From: Raphanus sativus
Lineage: Eukaryota > Streptophyta > Magnoliopsida > Brassicales > Brassicaceae
NCBI RefSeq assembly: GCF_000801105.2
Contig: NC_079518.1
Span: 16,782,800-16,846,799, forward strand
Reading direction: 5' to 3'
Length of the DNA stretch: 64,000 bases
Positions 22,802 to 33,776 of the stretch are shown in pieces. The notes beneath the pieces were generated by a model. That model saw nothing but the letters and a program-made list of their open reading frames with translations, had not been told where the DNA came from and ran no database searches. How positions within the stretch are numbered: the stretch's first letter is position 1; every line of letters begins with the position of its first letter. A program made the position numbers and the translations under genes.

Positions 22802-24278
22802 TCATGGCCCATTGTCCATGGCGTTAGTGTTTGTTTCAGGTGCCCCATCTCCAGTTGTTTCCAACTTGACCTGCCTTGAGAATTCTCCTGTACGTGAGGA
22901 TAATCAAAAAATATATTTTAATTATATGTTATGATCTGTTAGTACCTTTAACCAAATAACTTATTTACCTTTCTCAATATAGCCACACTTGTCCAAAGCA
23001 CTTGGGCCTGCCCTGTTGAATGTCATGCTTGCGCCAGTTTCGCCGATGGGTTTCACATTCGTCGAGGAACTGTTTGAGGAAACCGGAATTGGTATGCGGT
23101 TTCTTGGAACTGCGGGATCATTAGAAGGTACAATATGGAGATCGTTATGTCCGTAACCAACGTATTCTGAATCCGTAACTCCATAAATCCTTTGCAACTG
23201 CACTGCATAGCTTGATGACATCAAGCTTTCCCAATAGTCAGGTCTGACTTCCACGGTTTCAAACTGGGGAAGTTGATGGTTGGATCGTAGGCATGGGAAG
23301 GGTCTGATGCCCTGAGTTGTCCACCACCGCTGCCGTTACCAACCTCTGGAAATGGAAATGATTGTTAGCAGCTGTTTAAGTTAGTAAAGGACAAAAAAAT
23401 TACTAACCATAGTCACCAATTGTAACCGGATTATTGTAAAAATAGAATCAATGAAAAAATCAAACCGGATTTTGTTCTTACCAAAACCGTTGCCCGCATA
23501 CATCCTACCTAAAGGGGCAGCAACACGATTCATAGTCCATGTACGGGAAGCAGTGGGGACAATGTGATCTCCATTTTCAACAGTGGGACCCAAATTTAGG
23601 TCTAGACTGTTTTTGGCTTTTTCAATCTCAAGCGAGAAGCGGTATAGCAGCACCATTTCATCCTCGTCGAAAACCTCGCTCATCACGCTCTGACTACACA
23701 GAATCTCGTTAACTCTTATCACATCTGCATTCAAGGTATATACACCGTAAATAGTTTTAACAATCTGTATATTTCTCGACGTAAATGGGTGAAAATAATC
23801 TTTTTTTTAAGTTAGCTACGGAAGTGAAGATGTATATACCCAAAACAAGTGCCATGTGTTGCTCCTCCGTCACCCCGTCGCCAAGAAAATGTCTACGGCC
23901 AATGGCGAATGGAGATCTGCATCTGAACTGGTAGGTGGCCACATCTTCTGCCCCGAATATTACACAAAGTCGAGGTTCAGTGTTCCACTCGTGAACGCAG
24001 ATCATCATCTTAACGTCTGCGTTTGTGACAATGTTTTGCGGTGGGCTTGTAGCTCCTTCCGGCTCCAGCATCCAAGGTGGGAGGTGGAAGGTTAGGAGGA
24101 GAGGAGTTTCAGCTCGGAGTTTAAAAACTCCTCTCACCATCCCCTTCACAGCTTCCACATGGTCTGTCTTGCCAACCAGAATAGCATGTGCTGGAAACGC
24201 AGGATCATGCTCGAATCTCCAAACGCCTGCAAGCATTTTTCTCCATTGACCCTTCATTACATGAACGAGACGAGACAT
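22802..24278 (-). pseudogene. MULE accessory gene sharing the transposase N-terminal domain (VANB-position gene)
   Basis: Four exons with consistent splice phases: 23840-24278, 23482-23724, 22979-23345 and 22802-22887. The start is either 24278 (MSRLV) or 24257 (MKGQW); the latter matches the paralogous transposase start. Exons 1-2 align with the first two exons of the transposase gene at 29247-29872: shared MKG.W.FE.DP, LTF/LTYQLP..ML, DVK/DVE, a YQF.CR.PF.IG block and a LLYRFSLEIEKA/LIYRLSYEIEKA block. The MuDR catalytic and SWIM regions are absent. The C-terminal part (RPDYWESLMSSS onward) is low-complexity and unrecognised. A one-base deletion in a C-run near 23255 shifts the frame within exon 3. 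The function is unknown; the position in the element resembles vanB of VANDAL21. Confidence 0.6.
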
Positions 24279-25950
24279 CTGTAGTTTGTAGGCAAGGAGA
24301 AGAGAATTAAAAATTGTAACAGTGGAGATAATGTTCATCTTACTGAGATGATGTTTCATCTAACCCTAATTTGTAATAAAATATAACGTTGTGTTCTAGA
24401 AAATATCATTAACCTTTTTAGAAGCCGAAAGATAAAATTCACTTGCAGTAAATTTCAGTTAGGTTCAGATTCCTGTCCTACTATCCGGTGTTTGTAGCTT
24501 TCTTTGGTGATGTAAAGTATATTTGTGAGACCCCCTATATAAAGCAAATTACACTGGAAGACAACCGGTTGCAACCTGTAGTTGTAGGTTAAATCGGCAA
24601 ATCTCACCGATATCTCCACATTAAATGTTTGCAGGCTACATAGGGCTACAGTATCATCATTACTTACTTTCTGACATGAAAAAACACTTCTTAATATTCC
24701 TTTAATTTAAACCGTCATTACCATCACGTCACTCAATTAAAAGTCTTCTTTGATAGGCTAACATCCAAAAATATCTTCCACAGTGCTTCCAAATGCTAAC
24801 GTGGCTTCCCACAAACCGTGTTTCTTATTAAACCTAATACATCTCACAGATTAATGCTAGTTGGGTCGGCCCATTAAAACTAAAATGTTGTTAAACGATT
24901 TGTTATTGTGTATTGTTAGAACCACACTTACGTTGCGGACGACTCTGGTTGGCGAATATATATATTTTTTTGTTCCCTTATAATTTTTTCAACAAAGCTG
25001 TTCCTTCGAATCGGGAACCCTACTCTTTAGGTAATATATTTCCCGATTTACTCGATCGTCATTACTGCATTACAATGCTATTGAGAACTAAAAGGAAAAT
25101 TTAATGAACTTTAAACAACTTTCAAAAAGTTGTGTTGTGTTTGTCCACAAAGAAGTGGATTAAGCTAGTTAGAAGAAAGAACGAGAAGATTTGACCCAAA
25201 AACCTTCAACGCGATGATTATTTATTTTTTATTTATTTGAAATAAGAGATATATCCAGATATTTATCCGCAAGGAGAATAAAGTTTACTAACCGGATTTT
25301 TACCACTTCATATTAAGTCTTACTCATACGCAACCATTTCTCAGAAGTTTCCCAATTAACATCTATGAAACGTTTGTATAAACGATACATGTTATAGTAC
25401 CTACAACCAAGCGTCCAAAGTAGGCCATTTCGGTACTCATGATCGAATGATTAGATACCACTCAAGCATATTTATCAAATACGCACAAGTCTTTAGTGCT
25501 ATTTTTAGTGATTAGGCCTAATTGTGGGTTTGTGGACTTATGAAGAAATTAGTAATTAACATTCATTCTTTTAAAACAAAAGGAAGGAGTCATTATTTAT
25601 CACATAAACTCGGTATACTACATGGACCTGCCTCAACCCGTAAACTGGTTAATATTATACAAAGACAGTATTCCGGGTATATATCCGGTTAAACACCACC
25701 ATCACATGCATACACCTTTCAACCGAGTGACATACTTCCTTTGGAAACACTAGCAACATCATATTGCCATTTTGCAAGTAGCTCGGTTATGACCGTGGCA
25801 CTTGCATCTGCTGCACATCGTTCTTTTCTTCTTCCCTTGCATTTATATAAAAGACATTATAAAATTTTTATAATTTGTATGTTCACTTGGTCAACATAAC
25901 CTTAACCAACTTAATGTCACTCATAATAAATTGTAAATTATTTATGCACC
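24279..25950. other. MULE spacer between the minus-strand genes
   Basis: Non-coding and AT-rich, holding the promoter of the accessory gene and the 3' region of the transposase gene. It contains CCGGTT-type motifs at 24563, 25290 and 25685 and a CCGGTG at about 24485. No other gene is supported. Confidence 0.5.
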
Positions 25951-28900
25951 CTACCTCGAATTCTCCCCTAGATAAGATCCTATTTTTCCGCGGTCTTCCA
26001 GGTGGCCTCCCGCATAAGCCGCTTGGTAGGTGCGCATCCTATAACACTCACCCACAAGTGAATTAACCCTTATATGGTTCCTAGTCGCCGCAGCAATCGC
26101 GTGGCTGCATGGGATTAAGAGGGCCTGAAACTCACAGCATGTACATGTCTTCTCAACTAAATTAACATGACAAGTCGCCCCCTCCTTGTCCCTAACCTCA
26201 TTTTCCTGTTCTGCAATCAGTGTAACCCAAAGTCCACCACTCCTTTCAAAGTTGGCGGCCACTACGGCATCCACATGTGGGGTCAAACTCTTATCCACCC
26301 CTCTGTCAAGCTGTCTCCTTGAAGTAAACCATGACATAAGCTTTTCCCTTATATATTCGATGAGGGAAAGTATTGGGTACTCTCGAGCGTCACGTAAAAC
26401 CGAGTTCCACGTCTCTGCGACATTACTAGTCTTTATGTTGTAACGGTTACCTTCGAACATAGATCTTGCCCAGTGTTGGAATCCAATGCCAATCAAGTAC
26501 TCAGCACATGACGCATTAACATTTTTAATCTCATTGAATGTACTGTAAAAGTCCGAACGTTTGAACGTCCGTGCTGCCTTCCCGACCATATAGCCCAAGT
26601 GCTTATCTTTGAAATAAGTTCTTATATTCCTTTTAAGGTGGAGGATGCATGCGCAGTGGCCCGCCAAGGGATAAACCTGGGGAAACAACCTTTGTCAAAT
26701 GTGATGATGTTGTTTTTTTTAATTGAAAAAAAGCCCAGCTAAATTGCTGGTTTTTATATCCGTATACGGTAAATCAATTTAAAATCTGGTTATCACGAAA
26801 ATTGGAAAATTCATTGTTACACAATGCCGGCAGAATTTCCTGTTTTAATATACTTTTTCGGTTAATCAATTTAAAATCTGGTTATCTTGAAAACTTGGAA
26901 TATTCATTGTTACACAATCTATATGTTAGACTGTAATTTATTTGCAAATACCTTAGAAATACCGTTGTAAATAGATGGATGTCGGTCCGAAACAAAAACA
27001 ATCTCGTAGTTATTTGGAATGAACTGGGAAATGTTCATAAAAAACCATTCCCATGCTTTATCATTCTCTCCATCGACCACCGCAACAGCTAATGGGAACA
27101 CCTGATTATTTCCATCTTGTGCTGAAGCTGCCAGCAAACATCCAGCATACTTACCTCTGAGATGTGTTCCATCAACTATTACAATTTTCCGTATAAATCT
27201 GTATCCTGCAATGCTTGCAGCCAACGCAAGGAACATATACTTGAACCTATGCCCTACCCCTTCTGTATACTCGGTGTGTAGCTGTGCAATGCTACCAGGG
27301 TTAGCATGTAATAGCTTGTCAAGGTAAGTGGGTAGTAGATTATAGGAAGCACCAAAAGAGCCTTTTGCGTAGTCTAAAGCAACCTCTCTCAATCGCCATG
27401 CTTTCCAATATGAAATGTGAACATCGTGGTCTCCCTGCATTGCTTTCCTAATTTCATTTGGACGTGGCCCTCCACCCCTTCCCGCAAATTTTGCCCTCAT
27501 TATCCCACCAATCGCCGTGTGAGTTGCTTGTGCTTGATACCCTGCACGATCGTCAACGCTGCAAGAGTGGGTTAAATTAACCGTCTTCACTTCATACAAT
27601 AGAGTGTTTTTTAAAACGGCAGCATACACTCGCCAACTGCACATTTGGCTGAAACATCGAATAACCATATAACCAGGGGCCGAACGGGTGCTCCGATAAC
27701 GGAACTTGTTACGGATTGCATATATTGCCATATGATGTTTGAAATCTTCTCTACACTTGAATATCATCCCAACAAACAATGCATCAGGATTATGTATGCC
27801 ACTCCTACGCCCTGCTGAAATTGCAATCAGTTAGGTAGTTCAGTGAAATGATGCAACGTCAAGTTTTTATTTTGAGGACCTTACAGAATCAATCTCATAA
27901 AGATAAACGGATTTTTTTCCGATTAGGTTATAATTTGAAATATACGGATTTTATTTAATCCTTAAAAATTATAAAATTAGCATCCCTACTTATACACTCA
28001 TTCTAAATATGGTATACGTACAAATGTAAGCCAGGTCATGTAAACCGGCCAATAACCTGCCTATTTGCGTTTCATATTTGTTAAATATTCATATATTTAT
28101 TAAATATCCGGTTTCATGTTTCACATATCGGTTATACTTCTCTACCACTATAGTGTCGTCGTTACCAGCTCCTTGAAGTAAGAGACCACAAAACTGGTTA
28201 CCTTCACAGTTAGAGGAGGAGTCGGTTATTATCAATTTGTCAATACCCATTGCTTTTTCCCCATTCTGTTGATCAGATGCATCAGTTATGTGTATAACAC
28301 TGGTTTCCTCCAAATCAACTTCTCCACTCAGCGTACATTGGTTTGCTCGTGATCCATCATTACCCATTGTAAATCCTCTTATTACACATCAACTTTAGTA
28401 GTTCACACAGCAACTAGGGTTTATGATTAAAAATTAGTAAGATGTCTAACCGTTGTCAGAGTCTGCAGCCGCGGTAACATCAATTGGATTATATTGCGTT
28501 TCGCCCTCAACACCTAATCTTATACAGCCAGTCGAACCTGTAGATGATAGATCCAATGCCTCACAATCTGCGTTCTCAATTTCGGTTGCTGGGAAATATA
28601 CACCATCTGGTGTCCTTATGGTATTAACGTGGTCCTCTCCATTAACAGTTTCCGAAATTACTATATCAAGATTATCCTCATTATTTGTAACATTTACAAA
28701 ATAATTAAGATTAATCTCCCCTTCCGACCATTCAGGATTGAAGTATCTAGATCCATAATCTCCATGATCTGCTATTGGTTCATCATCTGCATCGGCAGAT
28801 ACATTATTTGAACTTATGTTTTTAAAAATATATCAGCTTAGAAATAACCCTATAATTTTAACTAATCCGGTTAACAAGTAAAATATCAGGATATTATCAT

Positions 28901-29872
28901 TTAAAAGCTACTGTAAACATACTTATATTTTTACGCAGTGTTGCCCAAATTTTCATTGGCGTTTTTACTGGCGATGAAATAAGCTAAACCAGTTCATTAC
29001 TTGGACGTTGTATATTAATATACTTGAATTAGGTGATGCTGGGGAAATTTCAAATGCTCAAAGTATGTTCCTTAGATAAATTTCTGTAACCGGAAACATC
29101 TACTTATATCCGGTTTTCATTACTGCATTAAAAAATACCCACTTCCAAACTTCTTTGCAAACTATACTAAACTATTTTTGCTCAAATATGGAATGAGGCT
29201 ACTGTAAATTTTACAGTAAGATATAGTGTATAGCTTTTCCTTTTACCAGTTTTCTCGTATAATGGATACCCTCTAGCCTTTTCAATCTCATAGGACAAAC
29301 GGTAAATGAGGACCAATTTATCATCGGTGAAGAGATGATGCAGTAACGTTTCGCCGCATCACAGGACGCCTCCTCCGACAAGACCTGCGTTAATAAGTGG
29401 AAATTGTCTTCTCTCTATGGTTAATACACACGACTAACTATATTGGATGTTTACAGTCGAGTAGTTAACAAAATTTACCTCTTAGTGACGAGATATGGTC
29501 ATCCTCCGTTGCTCTCCCATCTAAATATCTAACGTCACCGATTCGGAAAGGAGTTCTACATAGGAACTGATATTTGGCGACATTACTAACCCCGATAATG
29601 ATAGACAGTTGGATTCCGTTTGTCCACTCGAGCACACTCATCACGGCTTCCACGTCATCCGAATCTAGTATGTTTGCTGGTTGAGGATTTGCAGAAACGC
29701 CGTCCAACATGATCTCTGGGAGTTGATATGTTAATACGAATGGGCATTCCGGTGCAATACCCAACTCCTCACGTATGGTACGGGTAAAGGATGAGAAATC
29801 TTGTTTAGTGCTTCCAAGTATATACTGATCCACCCTCTCTGGATCTCCTTCGAATTGCCAACAACCCTTCAT
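25951..29872 (-). pseudogene. MuDR-type transposase (VANA/mudrA-like)
   Basis: Exons inferred: 29479-29872, 29247-29384, 28451-28786, about 28110-28375, 26952-27811 and 25951-26676; most phases match. Order: N-terminal domain shared with the 22802-24278 gene; an acidic unconserved region; a MuDR domain (FVGMIFKCREDFKHHMAIYAI); a DDE catalytic core with D in IVDGTHLRGKYAG, D in FVSDRHPSIYNG and E in NVAETWNSV; and a SWIM zinc finger CTCCEF...PCSHA near the C-terminus. Such proteins cut and join Mutator-like elements. An in-frame TGA lies in exon 2 (29359-29361), in a position where CGA would be expected by CpG decay. The exon 4 donor is uncertain. The C-terminus after SWIM is short. Most of the catalytic part is otherwise open. 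Confidence 0.8.
26766..26919 (-). repeat. Duplicated 60-bp segment in a transposase intron
   Basis: AATCAATTTAAAATCTGGTTATC and a following ATTCATTGTTACACAAT recur at about 26766-26824 and 26860-26919. Each copy carries TCTGGTTATC and a CGGTWAATC, near-matches to the CCGGTTAT motif of the element. Confidence 0.6.
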
Positions 29873-31100
29873 TTTTTATCCAATTTCCACTTCTTATTCG
29901 TACAAGTTGACCCATCTGTACACAACGTAAACGATGTTTACCATTATATTAGATGGGGTGCGCGTTAGCAAAAAGTTTGTGAAATTATCAAGTATTTCAT
30001 ATTAGTAAGTCAAACACATGTACAATGCTACAATTAAATGACCAAATCCAGCTACTAAAAACTGACCTTTCCCTTGTGTCAACTTCACCAGCTTTTGTCC
30101 TTGATTGCGATATCTGAGCTTTTAATAGGAGTTACCAAGAAAGATTGTGTGTGTAATATATGGACCATCTTTACTACTTATTTATAGTAAATTTTCGACT
30201 GATGACCCGACAAAAACGAATGTAAGGCATTACGTTAACGTGTCTTTTTCCTCTCCTTTACTTTCAAAGGTCCATCACGTGGTGTGTAAGTACAGATTTA
30301 CTATGACATCTACTTCTAATCATATAAACAGTACGCCCTTTCCACATCTAGTGAATAGTACCTAATTAACGTCATGCACTCATTTCCAGAGTTTAACATC
30401 TTCCCTGCATTATAACCCTAATTTTGAACACCTCCATTTCCAGATCATATTAACGAACTACTAAAACCAAAAAAGCCCACCATCCTCAACAACGGGCCGT
30501 GTTGGACTTCACAACAAAGAAAAAAATTTGTTTGTCCTAGAAGACCGACGAATATATATTTTTCATACCTTCACTTACGTTATCCATGGAGCTAAAAGAT
30601 TCCAGGCAACTTAAATGGGATAGCGAGAACACTCAGTACTACCTTTTAAACCTCATATTTTCCTTCACTTGAGACTAGAATAGTTTGGTTCATACTGAGT
30701 AACCCTCTATCCCATCTCAGTTACTTTTACAAGCTAGCTTGTAAAAACGGAGAACGCAGTTGGCTGGTATAAAATTTTTCTGGAATCATCCCTCACTAAG
30801 TTGTATATTCTGTTGTATTTCGAGATCGGGTGGTGTCCTCTATATATAACCGGTCCATCAGCATTTACTCTTTGCATCATTTGTGTGTTTGGACATCGCA
30901 GCAAAACTGTTACACCCACTCTCATTGATTATGCACCCAACAATTTAATATCCACAAGTGGTCGCTAAGCCTTCCACGTCTCAACCTGCATGGTAGACGT
31001 ATTGTCCACTCAAATAATTTAATGCATGTTGCACGTAATTGAATTAGCCGGTTGCAGGTTTCACCTGTTTGGATAAGATTGTTGGTAACGAGGACATTTT
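29873..31100. other. Right subterminal region of the MULE
   Basis: Upstream of the transposase ATG. It contains AACCGG at 30848 and CCGGTT at 31048. Two minus-strand open frames (30734-30925 and 30922-31221) show no recognisable domain or codon pattern and are not called genes. Confidence 0.45.
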
Positions 31101-31254
31101 GGGCATTATACCAAGCACGAGCAACCAGTTCACAAATTAAATATAAATATTCCATTCTCTCCAATTTGAAAATTTTCTGTGTATATTCAGCTAATTGAGC
31201 CAATTCAAAAATAGTTATCAAAAAAAACTTTTAACATTTTTAATGCCGTTAGGA

Positions 31255-31490
31255 AAACCATAAACCCTAATTACCATCAACAAACTCTAAACCCTAAACG
31301 CTGTCAGCAAATTATAATCCCCTACAATACTCTAAACCCTAAATCCTAGAAGATCAACCTTAAATCTTTAGTTCTAAATTCTAAACTCTAAAGGGTGAGC
31401 CCAAAACCCTGAACTCTAAATCCTAAATCCTAGAGGTGAACCATCGGGTTTAGAATTTAGAGCTTTGGGTATACGGTTTAGCTAACGACG
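31255..31490. repeat. Degenerate telomere-like AAACCCTAAA segments
   Basis: CTAAACCCTAAA, CTCTAAACCCTAAATCC and similar words recur irregularly, ending with an inverted GGGTTTAGAATTTAGAG. They are reminiscent of interstitial telomere-like DNA, common near Brassicaceae genes and transposons. Comparable words occur left of the MULE at 17040-17480. Confidence 0.5.
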
Positions 31491-31794
31491 GTAACAATGT
31501 CAAAATATTTTGTTTCCAAAAATTAGTAATGTTTTGATCTTTTAATAAATAGATTATTATTTGGTAAATATTTATCAATTAACGGTTTTGATGGTGAAGG
31601 CACATACATCCTAGAGAGTGAATATTATTAATAGTAGAAACGTGGCGCTTGATAAAAATGAAGACAAAATTGGGTCCAATACCACAAAACCAGACCATAA
31701 TTAGAGGATTGCTCATGACTTGACTGATTACATTTCGTTTCCATTTTTAACCCTCTTGTAGCCTTACTACTCTATCTTATAGTTGCGTCAGCAT

Positions 31795-33310
31795 TAGACA
31801 GCTGACACACTCTTTTTATATTATTTTCTATTTCTTTGTCTTCTCTCCCCTTCTTTCATCTTTTTATATTATTTTCCTTTTTTGTCTCCTCTCACCTCCT
31901 TTCATTTTTTCTAGATCAAAACTCTTCTTATTTCTTCTTTAGTTTCTTTTCTTCTTCTTTTCTTTTTCTTTTTTCTTTTTTTCTCTTCATCTTTTCGAAT
32001 TAAGATTTTTATCAAAATTTTTTTTTAACATTCTATTCGCTACCGATTACATAATTTTAAAGAATTGAATTTTTAAGGAATGAAGATGAAGATTGAAAGG
32101 AGATAAGCAAATTCTACCTAAAATTGGAAATTTTTTAAGGAATGAAGATGAAGATTAAAAGGAGGCAAGCAAATTCTTGAATTTATTTTTTAATAGTTAA
32201 CATATAGGTTAACAAATATTTAACTTGTTGCACGTTATTAATTATATTTAGTAATCTCCAGTTTTATGTCTTCATCAGAGATAATTGTTTTGTTAAATAC
32301 TATATGATTGTCACTAATTGGTAATATATGTTTACGTTTTACAAACTATCTGTTGGAAGTAGATATCTAGTTGGTTAGATGATATACGACTTGCTAGTTG
32401 ATACATTATTTGTTAACCGATTCATCTTGTCGTAGTAGATACTCTTTTTCTTTTATTATGCATGATAACAAATTATATATCAACTAACAAACCATGTAGC
32501 AGCTAAAAAACTATGTTATATGTTTTGTTAGCCGATATATGGTTTGGTAGCTGATAAAAGATGTGTTATCTTTTAAATGCTTTAGTAAGCTGATATATTG
32601 TTTGATATAAAAGATTAGTCATTAATTGATATATGATTAGCGTATCTGATAAATGGTTTGATAAATGATTTGTTAACTTGTATACTTTTTATTTTTGTTT
32701 TGTTTGCTAACAAGTGAATTGATACGTGATGTTATTTAATATGTTCGTTAGTTAAATGATTTGTTATCTGATTCACATTCTTTGTTATGCGGTACATGGT
32801 TTGTTAGTTGATGTATACCAAAGAACAAATAAGAGAGAAGATTCAAAATTTTGAAAAATGATGATAAGAATGAGATAAAGAAAAGAAAGAAAGAGATTAA
32901 TGAATTTCTGATGCTGACAAACAATTAAGTTGAACGTTAATGTTATCAGTGGTTGTTAGCGATCAATAAAATCCATTAAAACAAAACTTAACAACTAAAA
33001 AACTATGACCATATTTGTTATTAACGGCTAACCAACTATGTAGTGATGAATATATTTTAAGTATAATATAGCATATTGTTTTGAATATAATTTTTTATAC
33101 AAATATATTTTCGTATTGTTTTACTGATAAAAAATGAGTATTGTTTTTACTGATAAAAAATATGTAGAAAGAAAAAAATGTAAAAAATAAGTGAGATGAG
33201 AAGAAAGAGAGTGCATGAGACGAATGTAGAAAATGAGTAGAGGAGAAGTGTTTTAAATGTGTCAGACCACTTTTTTTGTCACCTGCTGTGTCAGAAATTA
33301 TCATAAAAGC
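31795..33310. repeat. Fold-back-like region with a degenerate tandem array
   Basis: Pyrimidine-rich DNA at 31800-31990 faces purine-rich DNA at 33170-33250, and GACACA-containing words are inverted at the two ends, suggesting an old fold-back element. A 45-bp segment (GGAATGAAGATGAAGATT...) is duplicated at about 32075-32185. From 32340 to 32825 imperfect units of about 20 bp resembling TTTGTTAGCTGATATATGG recur many times in both orientations. No gene is seen. Confidence 0.45.
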
Positions 33311-33476
33311 TTTTATCATTATGCAGGGGCAAAATGGTCAACATGTGTAAAAATAGCATGCATCATATCCATTAAGTCAATCGATGCCTATTTCACTAAT
33401 ATTGATCTCAGTTATGTATATTGAGCTAATTATCTCAAAAATGAAAATGAAATAAAAGAAAAAAAATCAGGAAAAC

Positions 33477-33499
33477 AAGAGAGAGAGAGAGAGAGAGAT
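33477..33499 (+). repeat. (GA)n microsatellite
   Basis: About ten uninterrupted GA repeats. Confidence 0.9.
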
Positions 33500-33776
33500 G
33501 AGAAAAAGATTAGAGAAGGAGACATGAAAGTTAGCGAGATGTGATGTATACGACAACTAGATGTCATTACACACTTGAGCTAGTAGGGATATTACTGGGA
33601 ATTATAAATGTTAACAGTACTTTCTCCATTTACTTAATATGTTTTATTTTTATGGTTATCTATTGCAATTACCCAATTAATCATATATAATGCTATTTTT
33701 GGTATATTGGTTGTAGATAGAAATAAATTAAACACTAAAAGACCAAATTTGCTGTTGTTTCATCAATAATTTAGTA

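Larger units (their letters stand above)
19551..31053. promoter_or_regulatory. Dispersed CCGGTT/AACCGG motif cluster
   Basis: Exact hexamers read by eye start at 19556, 19605, 19914, 20059, 20240, 22221, 23091, 23424, 23463, 24563, 25290, 25685, 28043, 28108, 28867, 29088, 29110, 30848 and 31048. Most lie in introns, spacers or subterminal DNA. The commonest context is TATCCGGTTAT, best at 19551 (TATATCCGGTTATATATA) and 22218. Variants with one change (CTGGTTAT, TCGGTTA) are frequent too. About eight copies occur in the other 50 kb. This could be a binding site for an element-encoded protein, as VANC proteins bind short motifs spread over their own VANDAL element. Confidence 0.55.
17700..31100. 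mobile_element. Large Mutator-like element, VANDAL/Kaonashi type (limits approximate)
   Basis: About 13.4 kb carrying a MuDR-type transposase (minus), a second minus gene homologous to the transposase N-terminus, and a plus-strand DUF1985/Ulp1-like gene. Arabidopsis Kaonashi and VANDAL MULEs are known to carry such Ulp-like genes, and VANDALs often lack clear terminal inverted repeats. I found no TIR or 9-bp target duplication, so the limits are set by the outermost genes and by the outermost CCGGT-type motifs (17716 and 31048). All three genes have disruptions, so the copy appears decayed. Base composition is clearly less AT-rich than the flanks. Confidence 0.78.

Noticed and set aside
30734..31221. 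Two adjacent minus-strand frames of 63 and 99 codons
   Set aside because: No domain or convincing splice structure; probably non-coding right end of the MULE.
17040..31490. AAACCCTAAA-rich stretches on both sides of the MULE as terminal inverted repeats
   Set aside because: The words are irregular and common in Brassicaceae intergenic DNA; no continuous inverted alignment or 9-bp target duplication was found.
32340..32825. Repetitive stretch as a CRISPR-like or regulatory array
   Set aside because: Units vary in length, orientation and sequence, and the genome is eukaryotic; better explained as degenerate repeat.
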